NCBI GenBank assembly: GCA_965250215.1
Contig: CBDFNN010000004.1
Span: 3,100,001 to 3,164,000 of the forward strand
Direction: 5' to 3'
Length of the DNA: 64,000 nucleotides
Source of the DNA: CBDFNN01 sp965250215
Lineage (GTDB): Bacteria > Bacteroidota > Rhodothermia > Rhodothermales > DATKEJ01
Part shown: positions 1 to 9,117 of the stretch, one piece after another
How the letters are laid out: each line of letters begins with the position of its first letter
How positions within the stretch are numbered: position 1 is the first letter of the stretch
Program-made: the position numbers and the translations under genes
Notes under the pieces: generated by a model
The model's database searches: none
The model's input: only the letters and a program-made list of their open reading frames with translations
Told to the model about the DNA's origin: nothing

Positions 1-624
1 TCCTGTCGGATTTCCAAACCGATCCTTTACGATTTCACCACCTTGTGGATCAGGAGTCTCTGAGCTAACACGTCCAAGTTGCATAGCCATTTCATTTGCG
101 AAGGCAGCATGACCAGAGGCATGCCTGAGATAGACAGGATTCTCAGGGGACAACTCGTTCATTCTACTATTGCTTGGTACACCATCGATTAATTCGTCAG
201 AGCCCTCTTCCCATTTTTCTTGATGCCAACCTCGACCTAAGATCCACTCTCCCGGCTCCGCGTCATCAGTTGCTTGTGCTACCATGTCCAAAATGTCCTG
301 CCACGAAGCAACTGTTGTAAGATCTAAGATCATCTTTGCTTGACCTATTCCCATGAAATGTGCGTGTCCTTCGATCAGACCAGGAATGGCTAGTCGCCCT
401 TCTAGATCGATTACCTCAGTCTCACTTCCAATCCAAGAAGCCATTTCATCACTGGTGCCTAGAGCAGCTATTTTCCCATCGAGCATGGCTACAGCCTCCA
501 CAGAAGGATTTGTGGAATCCACTGTCACAACCACGCCTCCGGTTAGGACCAAGTCAGCAGTTGTTTGAGGAGTATTATCGCAGGCGAAGATGAGTAGTGA
601 GAGGCAAAGTAAAACGGAGCGCAT
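1..624 (-). CDS. Amidohydrolase family lipoprotein (YtcJ-like), 3' end beyond window
   Basis: This gene reads leftwards from an ATG at 622-624 and stays open to the window edge, giving 208 residues without a stop. The first 15 residues form a lipoprotein signal ending in a lipobox (L-I-F-A-C, Cys15). A metal-dependent hydrolase fold follows: a small N-terminal beta domain (V-L-T-G-G..., about 26-80), then P-G-L-I-E-G-H-A-H, with the two metal-binding histidines at 87 and 89. The spacing and the later G-E-W-I-L-G-R-G-W motif match YtcJ-like amidohydrolases, as does the complete paralogue at 26403-28076. Substrate is unknown. It would act in the envelope as a membrane-anchored lipoprotein. A run of four GTTGGTC units abuts the start codon, so no Shine-Dalgarno is possible there. 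Confidence 0.85.
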   Translation of the reverse strand, partial: MRSVLLCLSLLIFACDNTPQTTADLVLTGGVVVTVDSTNPSVEAVAMLDGKIAALGTSDEMASWIGSETEVIDLEGRLAIPGLIEGHAHFMGIGQAKMILDLTTVASWQDILDMVAQATDDAEPGEWILGRGWHQEKWEEGSDELIDGVPSNSRMNELSPENPVYLRHASGHAAFANEMAMQLGRVSSETPDPQGGEIVKDRFGNPTG

Positions 625-652
625 GTTGGTCGTTGGTCGTTGGTCGTTGGTC
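625..652. repeat. Four perfect tandem copies of GTTGGTC
   Basis: The heptamer GTTGGTC occurs four times without interruption, directly touching the start codon at 624. It occupies the whole leader position where a ribosome-binding site would be. No inverted partner arm is visible nearby. It belongs to a wider set of 7-bp-period intergenic repeats in this window. Confidence 0.95.
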
Positions 653-805
653 AGAAGTTGAGCCACGTCTAGGCATCAATCAAGTACATTTCTGATTCTA
701 CGACAATTTTCATCGACTAGACAAATTTCGTTGACACGAATTAAAGACCTTGCCAAAAAGAATGTTGAAAATGAGAGGAAAGTGACGAGCTAAATCTGGG
801 CGATT

Positions 806-1294
806 CTATTTTTCCTCGTCCGCGAGACGAACGAACCATCTACGACGATCCATGGCGACTACCTTGACTTTGCTACCCGCAGAGATAAATCCACCTTCCG
901 TATGAACCTCAACTCGGTCTCCTTCGATTTCTGCAACACCGGTGGGCCTTAATGGCGAAATGGCGAAACCCTCTTTCCCGAGGTAGCGCGACCTGTTTTC
1001 GGAAAGTTTATTCATACTTTCCTCCCGGTCGTCCAGTTTTTCCGAGAGTATAAGTTTATTCAAGGCACCCGACTTCCACCCGAGATATCCCAAGCCGCCC
1101 CCTACCATTGTCGCAATGGCAAGCGTGGAAATTCCTCCTATGAAACCGAAGACGCTAAAGCTGTAGACGGCTGCTCCTAAAAGTAAAAGAGTTCCGAGAA
1201 TCCCAACGACGTTGACTCCTGGGACAACATAGATTTCCAGCCCGATTAGGATCAGACCTGCGAGAATCAAAAAGGCGGGAAGTAGAATTTCCAA
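806..1294 (-). CDS. Short NfeD-family membrane protein
   Basis: A 162-residue protein with two to three hydrophobic segments in residues 1-75, then a short charged linker and a C-terminal beta-rich OB-fold-like NfeD domain (about 100-160). That domain holds the family-type motifs L-R-P-T-G-V-A and E-G-G-F-I. It lacks the ClpP-like protease domain. It lies 9 bp downstream of the long NfeD gene on the same strand, so the two are surely co-transcribed, and their C-terminal domains resemble each other (R-P-x-G, V-x-x-E-G-G-F-I-S). NfeD proteins usually pair with flotillin/stomatin-like partners and are linked to membrane quality control; no such partner is next door. Function is by family only. 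Confidence 0.85.
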   Translation of the reverse strand: MEILLPAFLILAGLILIGLEIYVVPGVNVVGILGTLLLLGAAVYSFSVFGFIGGISTLAIATMVGGGLGYLGWKSGALNKLILSEKLDDREESMNKLSENRSRYLGKEGFAISPLRPTGVAEIEGDRVEVHTEGGFISAGSKVKVVAMDRRRWFVRLADEEK

Positions 1295-1303
1295 TGTTGT
1301 ACT

Positions 1304-2686
1304 CTAAGCTTGTAATGATTCTGTGGCTCTCACTTGAACTCTGTTACCGATGACATCGATTACTTTGACCGTGACTCCTTCAGATATGAATCCTCCTTCA
1401 GAAACCACATCCACCCTCTTTCCATCTACCATCATCGTTCCGGCCGGTCTCAGTACAGTCAAGGTTGTTCCAGATTTTCCGACAAGAGAAAAGTCTGTTT
1501 CGTTTGCTACATAGCCGTCAGCTGAGCTTAACTCTGGTGCAAGTACAAGTCGGTTGAAAGCTTTCGTCTCTGGCAAATATCGCGACAATGAACCAATCAA
1601 GACCGCTACTAGAATCAAGGTCACTGTCAGAGTAATTATAGCCGAGTTGATCTCCATTGTACTTGGAAGATCTAGGCCTACGTTTCCGATCAATGCTGTG
1701 AACAAGGAAACCAAGACCATTAGAATCCCGAGTATTCCGGCCACACCGAACCCAGGAATGACGAATATTTCTGCCGCGAGAAGTAATATTCCCACAAAGA
1801 ATAGAACGATCTCCCAAGATTCCACAAGTCCACCCATGTAGTTGGGTGCAAAAAACATTAGTGCACCAACAAGTGACATCATCCCAGCAAATCCAATTCC
1901 TGGTGACTGCAACTCGAAATACAGACCACTGAGCATCATCATCATGAGGATCGATTGAACGACAGGAGATCCAAAAAAACGAAAGAGTTTGTCTAAGCGA
2001 CTCTGAGTATGAACTACAATATTATCTGCAGCAACTCCTATACTAGAAATAACTTCTTCTTTGTCCTTCAGAATGGCATCGGCAATTCCGAGTTCTAATG
2101 CTTCGGACGCAGAAAGTGTGAGAACTTTTCCTTTTTCAGATACCCCTTCGACTTCCAAACTTTCGTCGACCATAGCCTCAGCAATGGCAGGATTCTTTCC
2201 TTTGGCTTCGGCCGTTGCTCTCATTAGGCCTCTCATGTAACTCTGGTACTTGTCTGGAGCGGCTTCACCGGTCCCTCCTTGTACAACCGTGGCTGCACCG
2301 ATAGATGAGCCAGGCACCATCACAATCTTATCTGTCGCCAGAGAGATCAATGCACCAGCAGATGCTGCATTCTTATCAATTACTGCGATCGTCGGAATTT
2401 CAGCATTTAATATTGTCTTTCTAATTCGATCAGCCGCGTCGACCTCCCCTCCAAAGGTGTCGATCTCAAAAAGAACAGCTGCTGCACCTTCGTTTTGTGC
2501 CTCATTTAAAGCTCGATGAATGTAGGATGCAAGTGCATTATCAATCATCCCCTCGATCTTTATTTCATAAATCTGACCTGAGGTCTCAATATTCAAATCA
2601 TCGGCAAAACTCTGAGCCTCTGTCCTTTGAATAGTGAAGCCAACTAGAATCAAACATGTGATGATTAGCTTGCCAATCTTTAGCAT
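1304..2686 (-). CDS. Long NfeD protein: ClpP-class serine protease domain plus membrane and OB domains
   Basis: This 460-residue protein has a signal peptide (cut near T-E-A-Q, residue 25), a periplasmic ClpP/SppA-like protease domain (about 35-215), four to five membrane segments (about 235-370) and a C-terminal NfeD OB domain (about 385-455). The likely nucleophile is Ser109 in N-A-A-S-A-G-A. By eye, the position aligned with the archaeal catalytic lysine lies in M-R-A-T-A-E and is an arginine, so activity should be checked. Known members cut membrane proteins such as stomatins. It is the first gene of a two-gene operon with the short NfeD protein at 806-1294. Length and domain order are normal for the long form. 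Confidence 0.88.
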   Translation of the reverse strand: MLKIGKLIITCLILVGFTIQRTEAQSFADDLNIETSGQIYEIKIEGMIDNALASYIHRALNEAQNEGAAAVLFEIDTFGGEVDAADRIRKTILNAEIPTIAVIDKNAASAGALISLATDKIVMVPGSSIGAATVVQGGTGEAAPDKYQSYMRGLMRATAEAKGKNPAIAEAMVDESLEVEGVSEKGKVLTLSASEALELGIADAILKDKEEVISSIGVAADNIVVHTQSRLDKLFRFFGSPVVQSILMMMMLSGLYFELQSPGIGFAGMMSLVGALMFFAPNYMGGLVESWEIVLFFVGILLLAAEIFVIPGFGVAGILGILMVLVSLFTALIGNVGLDLPSTMEINSAIITLTVTLILVAVLIGSLSRYLPETKAFNRLVLAPELSSADGYVANETDFSLVGKSGTTLTVLRPAGTMMVDGKRVDVVSEGGFISEGVTVKVIDVIGNRVQVRATESLQA

Positions 2687-2783
2687 AGAATCCGTTTGGT
2701 AATTGTTGGTTTTCCCAACTAGCTGCTTTTAAAACTACGTAATCTTTAGCTCTAAAGGTTCAGTCCTACTCAGATAATACTTT

Positions 2784-3623
2784 CTAATCCTTGATTGACT
2801 TTAGGATGATCTTTTTCCTCGCTTCTATCCAAACCGGCGTGCCCACCGAAACGCGATCAAAAATGAAATCGATTTCGTGATTTTCAATGGCAACACAGCC
2901 TTTTGTCCAATTCAACTGCCCGTTCGTACCGTCACCATGTATTTCGATGAGTCCTCCTAGTGCCGTGTCCATCGGAGGTACGTCGATCTTCCTGTAACTC
3001 TTAAGTATTCTTGAGAATTGAGTGTCATTGATCAATCCACTTTGAATAGCTCGAGTCGCATGTTTGACAGATGGATAGTTTATCAAAAGTGCCTTATGGT
3101 AGTTCGAATTGGCCCTCATTTCTGCAACGTAAAAGAGGCCCTCTGGAGTTCTCCAATCTTCCGGCGTCTCGGAGGTACCACGTTTGATCTTGTCACCTGA
3201 AATGAAAAGTGAGAAATCAGCCTTAAAGGAAACAATTTGATCCAAACCATCGAGCAGAGTGACGACACGATTATGTTTGGACACGTGAATCCAAAGACTC
3301 GACAAGTCTTTTTCGTAAATCCAACCTGTGATATTGTCGGTCGTTCGAATTCGAACCCAAATACCGTCTGTATCCAGCCGATGGACTCGGTCATACTTTT
3401 CGAGAAACTTGATTGGATTTCTGGCCTTCTTTGTGCCAAAGACAGCGGCATGGACCGCTACAAAAGCTGTCCCGCCGACAATTATCTCCCGATAGACTTT
3501 TTCTATGTCTAGATTCTCGTCCTTGTGCTTCCGGTCCTCTGCAGGAACAGTTAGCGACGGAAGCGCAAGAATAAAAGAAAAAACAAGTGCGAAACACAAG
3601 CCAATGTTCAACTTTAGAATCAT
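2784..3623 (-). CDS. L,D-transpeptidase (YkuD) with SH3-like domain
   Basis: A 279-residue exported protein: an N-terminal hydrophobic signal (residues 5-25), an SH3b-like module (about 75-112, with W-V-R-I-R and G-W-I-Y), and a YkuD catalytic domain (about 120-270). The catalytic pair is visible as His229 in I-E-I-H-G-D-G and Cys243 in K-G-C-V-A-I. Such enzymes form 3-3 peptidoglycan crosslinks or attach proteins to peptidoglycan; the family also includes amide hydrolases, so the exact reaction is not certain. The classical S-x-G-C motif reads T-K-G-C here. It is divergent from the GH3/beta-lactamase fusion across a 70-bp gap, so the two cell-wall genes share a promoter region. Confidence 0.88.
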   Translation of the reverse strand: MILKLNIGLCFALVFSFILALPSLTVPAEDRKHKDENLDIEKVYREIIVGGTAFVAVHAAVFGTKKARNPIKFLEKYDRVHRLDTDGIWVRIRTTDNITGWIYEKDLSSLWIHVSKHNRVVTLLDGLDQIVSFKADFSLFISGDKIKRGTSETPEDWRTPEGLFYVAEMRANSNYHKALLINYPSVKHATRAIQSGLINDTQFSRILKSYRKIDVPPMDTALGGLIEIHGDGTNGQLNWTKGCVAIENHEIDFIFDRVSVGTPVWIEARKKIILKSIKD

Positions 3624-3693
3624 CTAACTACACTCTTTGATCTAGACACGATCTTGACTACACTTTCTCGAAACAGCACTGACAAATAATTCG

Positions 3694-6567
3694 ATGACCA
3701 AGTTGAAAAATCACGGACGAACGACCATTCTTAGTCGTAATTCCAAGATAAATGGACCTCTGAAGGTCACGGTATTAGTCGCTTGCACGCTCCTTGTTTC
3801 TGGCTTAGCCAGCCCGTCGGATATACTGCAACCGAGATTCACACTCGAGCAAAAGGTCTCACAGCTGTTCATGACCTATGCGCAGGGAAGATACTTGAGC
3901 AATGACGATCCGGAGTACACCGCCCTAGTCGACAAAGTCGAGAATTTTGGTATAGGCGGCGTGATCTTTGGAGTGGGAGATCCAATCGCTCAAGCTCATT
4001 TGACTAATCGACTTCAAAAACTAGCATGGACTCCCCTACTAATTGGCCAGGATCTCGAATGGGGAGCTGGTATGCGGCTGGAGCGGACCACATCTTTTCC
4101 TCCAGCAATGGCTTTGGGAGCAACAAGGAATCCCGAATTGGCCTACAAGGTCGGCAAAGCCACTGCAGAGGAAGCGAAGGCATTAGGAGTGCACATTAAT
4201 TTCGCACCCGTTGCGGACATCAACAATAATCCAAATAATCCGATCATCAATACTAGATCGTTTGGTGAAACAGCCGATCTCGTTTCAGAGATGGTAGTCT
4301 CCTTTATAAAAGGTCTTCAAGACGGCGGGGTACTTTCTATTGTGAAGCATTTCCCAGGTCATGGCGACACATCTATCGATTCACATGCGGATCTACCCAT
4401 TCTACCTTGGACACGAGCAAGGCTAGACTCCCTTGAATTGACACCGTTTAGAGAGGCGATTGAGGCTAACGTCGATGGGATAATGACAGCACATCTTGCC
4501 CTTCCAGAACTGAATGGAGACTCTACTAAACCAGCCACTCTTTCGCCAGTCATCATAGAAGATCTCGTCCGAAAGGAATGGGGCTATGAGGGCCTATTGA
4601 TTACCGATGCGATGAACATGCAGGGCGTCTTGAAAAACTATGGCATTGGCGAGGCAGCCGTCCAAGCCATCGAGGCCGGTAACGACATTATTTTGATGAG
4701 CACAGATGTCTACGTCGCACGGCGTGCCATCATGAAGGCCCTGGAGAAAGGCCGTTTGAGTGAGGATCGAATCGACAAGAGCGTGGAACGCATAATGAAG
4801 GCTAAGAAATCTCTCCGATTAAATCAGGAGAACCTCACATCGCTTGAGGATATGCATGACATAGTCTGGAAAGCAGAGCATCGCAATCTTGCTAGTGAGA
4901 TTGCCCGAGAATCAATTACACTTCTGCAAAATATCGGTGATGTGATTCCCATCTCCAATGATTCCCTCTCGATATTGAACCTGACTCTAGCTACGGATTC
5001 TGATCGTGAAAAAGGATTGACTTTTCACCACGCCTTGAGGTCTGCTTTGCCGAAGGCCTGTATTAGCCGCGTCCTACTGAATCGAGACTCTCGGGAGAGT
5101 GATTTTGAAGATCTCCTTAGTCAAGCTCCAGAGTTTGATCTAATCCTTGTGCCAAGCTTCATTAGGTTCAGTGCATGGAGTGGACAAATAGGTTTTTCCG
5201 AAGTCCATCAAGATCTCATCGACCAACTTGAAGGCCTGGATGTACCTTTAGCTTTGCTTTCTCTAGGAAACCCTTATCAGGCTGTTGGCCTCGATTCGAC
5301 CGAGGTCTACGTGACTACATTTAGTGGCTCCAAAGCCTCTCAAAGAAGCCTAGCACTGGCTCTGACGGGGCAATCGGAGATATCAGGTAAGCTGCCGATA
5401 TCCATCCCGGGTAAATTTGCCTTTGGTGATGGTATAGAGCTAAATCAAATTCGACCGCGACTGGGTTCGCCAAGCGAGGCCAGAATGGATCCGGCAGTGA
5501 TAGCCGAAATCGACAAACTCTTGGAAAAGGCAATAGAAGACAAGGCCTTTCCTGCAGCCGCTGTTGCCATAGGTAGATCTCAAGTTGTAACGAAATTGAA
5601 AGGCTACGGCTACACTACTTACGATTCCGAAATTCCTGTAAGCAGCGAAAGCCTGTTTGATTTGGCATCTTTAACAAAAGTCATTGCGACCACTTCCGCG
5701 ATCATGAAGCTCGTTGAAGATGGCCAAATAAAACTCAAAGATCGGATCAGCAAATGGGTACCTGAATTCGGTCAAAACGGAAAAAATAAGGTCACGATAT
5801 TTGACGTCATGACGCATACTTCTGGCTTGGAGCCCTACTACGAGTTTTATAGACGAGGGATTGAAGACAAACAAGGAGTACTCGATCAAATTTACGCCGA
5901 GAAGCTGAAGTACAAGCGCGGCAAAGAATACAAATACTCCGACCTTGGAATGATTACGATGGTCGAAGTCATTGAGGCAGCTAGCGGGATGGGCTTTGAA
6001 GCCTATCTTCAAAAGAATATTTTTGGACCTCTAGGAATGAACAACACAGGCTTCCGAGGAACTGGTGAGGAGGCGATCGATGAGAATATAGTCCCGAGTG
6101 AAGATGACAACTACTTCAGAAAGCGACTCGTCCAAGGCGAGGTCCATGATGAAAACGCTTGGCTTCTCGGTGGGACATCCGGTCACGCGGGTTTGTTTTC
6201 CAATGCAAGTGATCTTGCAAAAATAGCTCAGCTTTATTTGAACAAGGGTTCTTACGCCGGTAAGCAGATTTTCAAACCTGAGACGATCGAACTTTTCACG
6301 ACAAAAGTGAAAAACAAAATCGGTCACACTCGCGCAGTCGGCTGGGATACAAAGAGTCCAACCGGATACTCTTCCGCTGGAAGTTTGATGGGGCCAAGGA
6401 GTTTTGGCCACACAGGATTCACTGGTACCTCCTTTTGGATCGATCCCGATGCCGACCTCTTCGTGATTCTTCTTACTAACAGAGTCTACCCCACACGAGC
6501 AAATAAAAAGCATGTCCCGATCAGACCCAAAGTAGCAGACATTGCATATCGATCTATAGTGAAGTAG
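3694..6567 (+). CDS. Exported GH3 beta-N-acetylhexosaminidase fused to a class C-like beta-lactamase domain
   Basis: A 957-residue two-enzyme protein. Residues 20-40 are a signal segment. The GH3 domain (about 45-375) carries the hexosaminidase motif K-H-F-P-G-H-G-D-T (218-226), which includes the His of the catalytic dyad, and the nucleophile Asp305 in I-T-D-A-M-N-M. A GH3 C-terminal alpha/beta region follows (about 395-590). Residues 600-957 are a serine beta-lactamase/esterase-like domain with the S-x-x-K motif S-L-T-K (659-662), Y-S-D (748-750) in place of Y-x-N, and a late H-T-G. NagZ-type enzymes release N-acetylglucosamine from muropeptides; the beta-lactamase-like part may be a D-aminopeptidase or esterase. 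This fusion architecture occurs in Bacteroidota relatives. Export suggests action on periplasmic or environmental peptidoglycan rather than cytoplasmic recycling. Confidence 0.9.
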   Translation: MTKLKNHGRTTILSRNSKINGPLKVTVLVACTLLVSGLASPSDILQPRFTLEQKVSQLFMTYAQGRYLSNDDPEYTALVDKVENFGIGGVIFGVGDPIAQAHLTNRLQKLAWTPLLIGQDLEWGAGMRLERTTSFPPAMALGATRNPELAYKVGKATAEEAKALGVHINFAPVADINNNPNNPIINTRSFGETADLVSEMVVSFIKGLQDGGVLSIVKHFPGHGDTSIDSHADLPILPWTRARLDSLELTPFREAIEANVDGIMTAHLALPELNGDSTKPATLSPVIIEDLVRKEWGYEGLLITDAMNMQGVLKNYGIGEAAVQAIEAGNDIILMSTDVYVARRAIMKALEKGRLSEDRIDKSVERIMKAKKSLRLNQENLTSLEDMHDIVWKAEHRNLASEIARESITLLQNIGDVIPISNDSLSILNLTLATDSDREKGLTFHHALRSALPKACISRVLLNRDSRESDFEDLLSQAPEFDLILVPSFIRFSAWSGQIGFSEVHQDLIDQLEGLDVPLALLSLGNPYQAVGLDSTEVYVTTFSGSKASQRSLALALTGQSEISGKLPISIPGKFAFGDGIELNQIRPRLGSPSEARMDPAVIAEIDKLLEKAIEDKAFPAAAVAIGRSQVVTKLKGYGYTTYDSEIPVSSESLFDLASLTKVIATTSAIMKLVEDGQIKLKDRISKWVPEFGQNGKNKVTIFDVMTHTSGLEPYYEFYRRGIEDKQGVLDQIYAEKLKYKRGKEYKYSDLGMITMVEVIEAASGMGFEAYLQKNIFGPLGMNNTGFRGTGEEAIDENIVPSEDDNYFRKRLVQGEVHDENAWLLGGTSGHAGLFSNASDLAKIAQLYLNKGSYAGKQIFKPETIELFTTKVKNKIGHTRAVGWDTKSPTGYSSAGSLMGPRSFGHTGFTGTSFWIDPDADLFVILLTNRVYPTRANKKHVPIRPKVADIAYRSIVK

Positions 6568-6641
6568 AGAATTATAGATCAAACGAATAATACAAACGAG
6601 GTCCTGGATTCCTATTCCGCTTTGTTAGAATTCTGCCACAT

Positions 6642-6757
6642 CCAATAAGGTAGTTTGCTATTCGAATCACTTATTTTCTTCAGCGGATTGAGATCGAATC
6701 AGACGACACCTTCACACGCTGAAGAAAATTGGATGAGAAAGTAAACTACGTTATTGG
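6642..6757. terminator. Nested inverted repeat between convergent genes (bidirectional terminator or MITE-like element)
   Basis: Outer arms at 6642-6659 (CCAATAAGGTAGTTTGCT) and 6740-6757 pair at 16 of 18 positions. Inner arms at 6673-6685 (ATTTTCTTCAGCG) and 6717-6729 are perfectly complementary over 13 bp. The structure fills the gap between the convergent genes ending at 6567 and 6751; the right outer arm includes the last codons of the acyl-CoA oxidase-like gene. A transcript from either side could fold into a long hairpin. There is no clear U-tract. Terminal inverted repeats of this kind are also what a small non-autonomous mobile element would leave. Confidence 0.7.
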
Positions 6758-9117
6758 ATAGCAATAGGGGCTCTTAAACAGGCATCTGGGATTCCAAAGG
6801 CATCAACCAGAGCCTCAGAATCAACTCTTAGTTCCGACACTAGCCTATTGACGAGAGTGCGAATGGCTTTAGACTTTCCTCCTTCGATATAGCCATTCTC
6901 CAAGAACCACCCCCTATCTTTTTCGAGATTATGCAATGCGAAAAGTTGCGCGAGTTTGGTAAGGATAGGTTTGACCGACTCATCCTTACAGTCTTCTATC
7001 CCTTTGACAAAACTGTCGACTAGAATTTTTTCTGTAGCTGCATGTGCGAGTGAAAGCAAGTGATCTTGAACCTCGATCATAGCCTTGAAGGAATCCATGC
7101 CCTCATCAATGCGATGCTTTAATCTCCGACCTACCGTCTTCAGAAGTCTTTCCTCTCTATAAGCAAAGGCATCCTTGTGAAAATCGAAACTAAGAAGATG
7201 ATCGTCGTCCGTCAACCGAGGAGTCACTGGATTGAGCTCAGTTATGGCTGAGCCTACATAGGTGGTTGCGTACTTGACCATCCCGAAAACATCCATATCA
7301 TTAAACTGAGACTTCAGTTCTGCAAGAAGCCCTTTCGAGACTAACTGCATTAGGACGATGTTGTCGCCTTCGAAAGTCGCGTAAATATCTGTATCGGCTT
7401 TGAGGTCTCGGAAACGATTGACCTCCAAGTATCCCATTCCCCCACAGGCCTCCCGGCATTCCTGTAGTGAAGAAATTGTATTCCAAGAGCTGTAGGCTTT
7501 CAATCCAGCCGCCACCAATTCTATTTCTCTTTTATCTGAGCCAGGCTCCGCGTTGACATACGTAGATATTAATTCCTTCAAGGCAAAATCCAAGGCATAG
7601 ACATTGGAAAGAGGTATCAGCAAACGCCTTTGATGGGTCAAATAATCCATCAACTGAATTTCAGGTCCCTTCTTAGGACCAAATTGCCGGCGCTTATTAG
7701 CGTATTTAATCGCAATAGCTAGCCCCGACTTCGCGGCACTCATCCCCGATGAAGCAATGCTAACCCTACCACCCACGAGAGTGGATAGCATGGTAAAGAA
7801 TCGCTTGGACTTTGAATGGATCTCGGATTCGTATTTGCCATCGGCCGTGATAGATCCAAATCTATCAAGGAGATTTTCCCGTGGAACTCGCACATGGTCG
7901 AACCAAATCTGGCCATTGTCTACACCATTCAATCCAAGCTTTACACCGCAATCTTTGATCGTGACATTGTCAATCGAACTCCCGTCCTCATTTCTAATAG
8001 GCACAAGGATAGCATGAACGCCGTGGCTTTCACCATCCACCGTCAGCTGTGCGAAAACCGTAGCCAAGATTCCATGAGTCGCTGCATTACCGATCCATTC
8101 CTTAAATGAGGATTCTTGGTTGGGACTATGAATAACGAGCTCGTCACTTTCTGGATCATAGGTGGCCGTCGTCTCGATGTCTCTAACATTTGATCCGTGG
8201 CCCCTCTCTGTCATCGCAAAACAGCCAGGAATAGCAAGCGAGCCTGCCCCTGGCAAGTATTTAAGGTGATGTTTCTCTGTACCGAGATGGAGAATAGATC
8301 CACCAAAGAGTCCAAATTGAACACCATATTTAATTGCAAGGCTGATGTCAAAAAAGCCAAGAGTCTCAAACACGACTAATGAAGCCATGGCGTCATCCGT
8401 ACCACCAGCTGTCTTCGGATAGGACAATGAACCGAGCCCTTCATCTGCCAAAGTCTTGCACCGGTGTAAAATCACTTCTCGATGCTCCTCGGTAGACAGA
8501 CCATACGGGATCTGCATTTCTGATGAGCTGAATATTCCTCTCATTTTGTCTCGAAGAGAGGCATGATCTCCATCCAACACGGCCTGCAATTTAGCTGGGT
8601 CAAACGAGGCCTCTTCTCTTTCTTCAAAAGAACTCGAACTCGTCTCCTCTTCGTCTAGTAACTCGCGGCGGGCCTCTACTGAATGCACTCCAAGGACTCC
8701 CTCAATTGTCTTGAGAGCTGTAAGCGTCTCCTTATTTGGTACTAGTGCTCCATCTCCGCCTGCCTGAAGCGAGGCCATTTTCCAGCCGAGATCCGCAAGT
8801 CCTAATCCTTCTCTATCGACAAGTTCTTGAGACGAATTTTGAATTTGTTGAAGCCAAATCTGGTATTGATTGGCATTAGGTGGATTATCTGGATCCAGCC
8901 AAGAGGCAATGATCTTGCGATCTTCTTGGGGTATGTCATCCTGTTGTTCTAACCAGCTCTTCAACTCTGCAAGTTCGGAGTGAGCAAGGACGCCATCTGC
9001 CCAAGCTACATAGACCAAGGGCAAAAATGAGATGGCACTGGGAGAAAGACTGGACAACATGGAAGCTTCGTTGATTGGTTCAAAATTCTTCCTATTGAAA
9101 TGACGTATTAGGGCCAC
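6751..9117 (-). CDS. Acyl-CoA oxidase/dehydrogenase-like enzyme with N-terminal TerB-like domain
   Basis: A 788-residue protein. Residues 20-115 look like a TerB-like helical domain (A-W-A-D-G-V-L, then an H-S-E-L helix). Residues 170-780 form an acyl-CoA oxidase-type flavoenzyme: M-T-E-R-G-H-G-S-N-V in the FAD-binding middle domain, G-V-D-N-G-Q-I-W-F-D-H, R-R-Q-F-G-P in the helical domain, and the catalytic glutamate in A-T-F-E-G-D-N. It resembles peroxisomal-type oxidases more than the roughly 380-residue dehydrogenases, and its length with a second C-terminal helical domain fits. It would introduce the 2,3-double bond in fatty acyl-CoA; whether oxygen or an electron-transfer protein is the acceptor cannot be told. 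Met20 is an alternative start. No other fatty acid oxidation gene is adjacent. Confidence 0.87.
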   Translation of the reverse strand: MALIRHFNRKNFEPINEASMLSSLSPSAISFLPLVYVAWADGVLAHSELAELKSWLEQQDDIPQEDRKIIASWLDPDNPPNANQYQIWLQQIQNSSQELVDREGLGLADLGWKMASLQAGGDGALVPNKETLTALKTIEGVLGVHSVEARRELLDEEETSSSSFEEREEASFDPAKLQAVLDGDHASLRDKMRGIFSSSEMQIPYGLSTEEHREVILHRCKTLADEGLGSLSYPKTAGGTDDAMASLVVFETLGFFDISLAIKYGVQFGLFGGSILHLGTEKHHLKYLPGAGSLAIPGCFAMTERGHGSNVRDIETTATYDPESDELVIHSPNQESSFKEWIGNAATHGILATVFAQLTVDGESHGVHAILVPIRNEDGSSIDNVTIKDCGVKLGLNGVDNGQIWFDHVRVPRENLLDRFGSITADGKYESEIHSKSKRFFTMLSTLVGGRVSIASSGMSAAKSGLAIAIKYANKRRQFGPKKGPEIQLMDYLTHQRRLLIPLSNVYALDFALKELISTYVNAEPGSDKREIELVAAGLKAYSSWNTISSLQECREACGGMGYLEVNRFRDLKADTDIYATFEGDNIVLMQLVSKGLLAELKSQFNDMDVFGMVKYATTYVGSAITELNPVTPRLTDDDHLLSFDFHKDAFAYREERLLKTVGRRLKHRIDEGMDSFKAMIEVQDHLLSLAHAATEKILVDSFVKGIEDCKDESVKPILTKLAQLFALHNLEKDRGWFLENGYIEGGKSKAIRTLVNRLVSELRVDSEALVDAFGIPDACLRAPIAIQ

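Noticed and set aside
353..593. Two plus-strand frames (71 and 77 codons)
   Set aside because: Both overlap the clear minus-strand amidohydrolase, which fills 1-624 with family motifs; they have no recognisable features.
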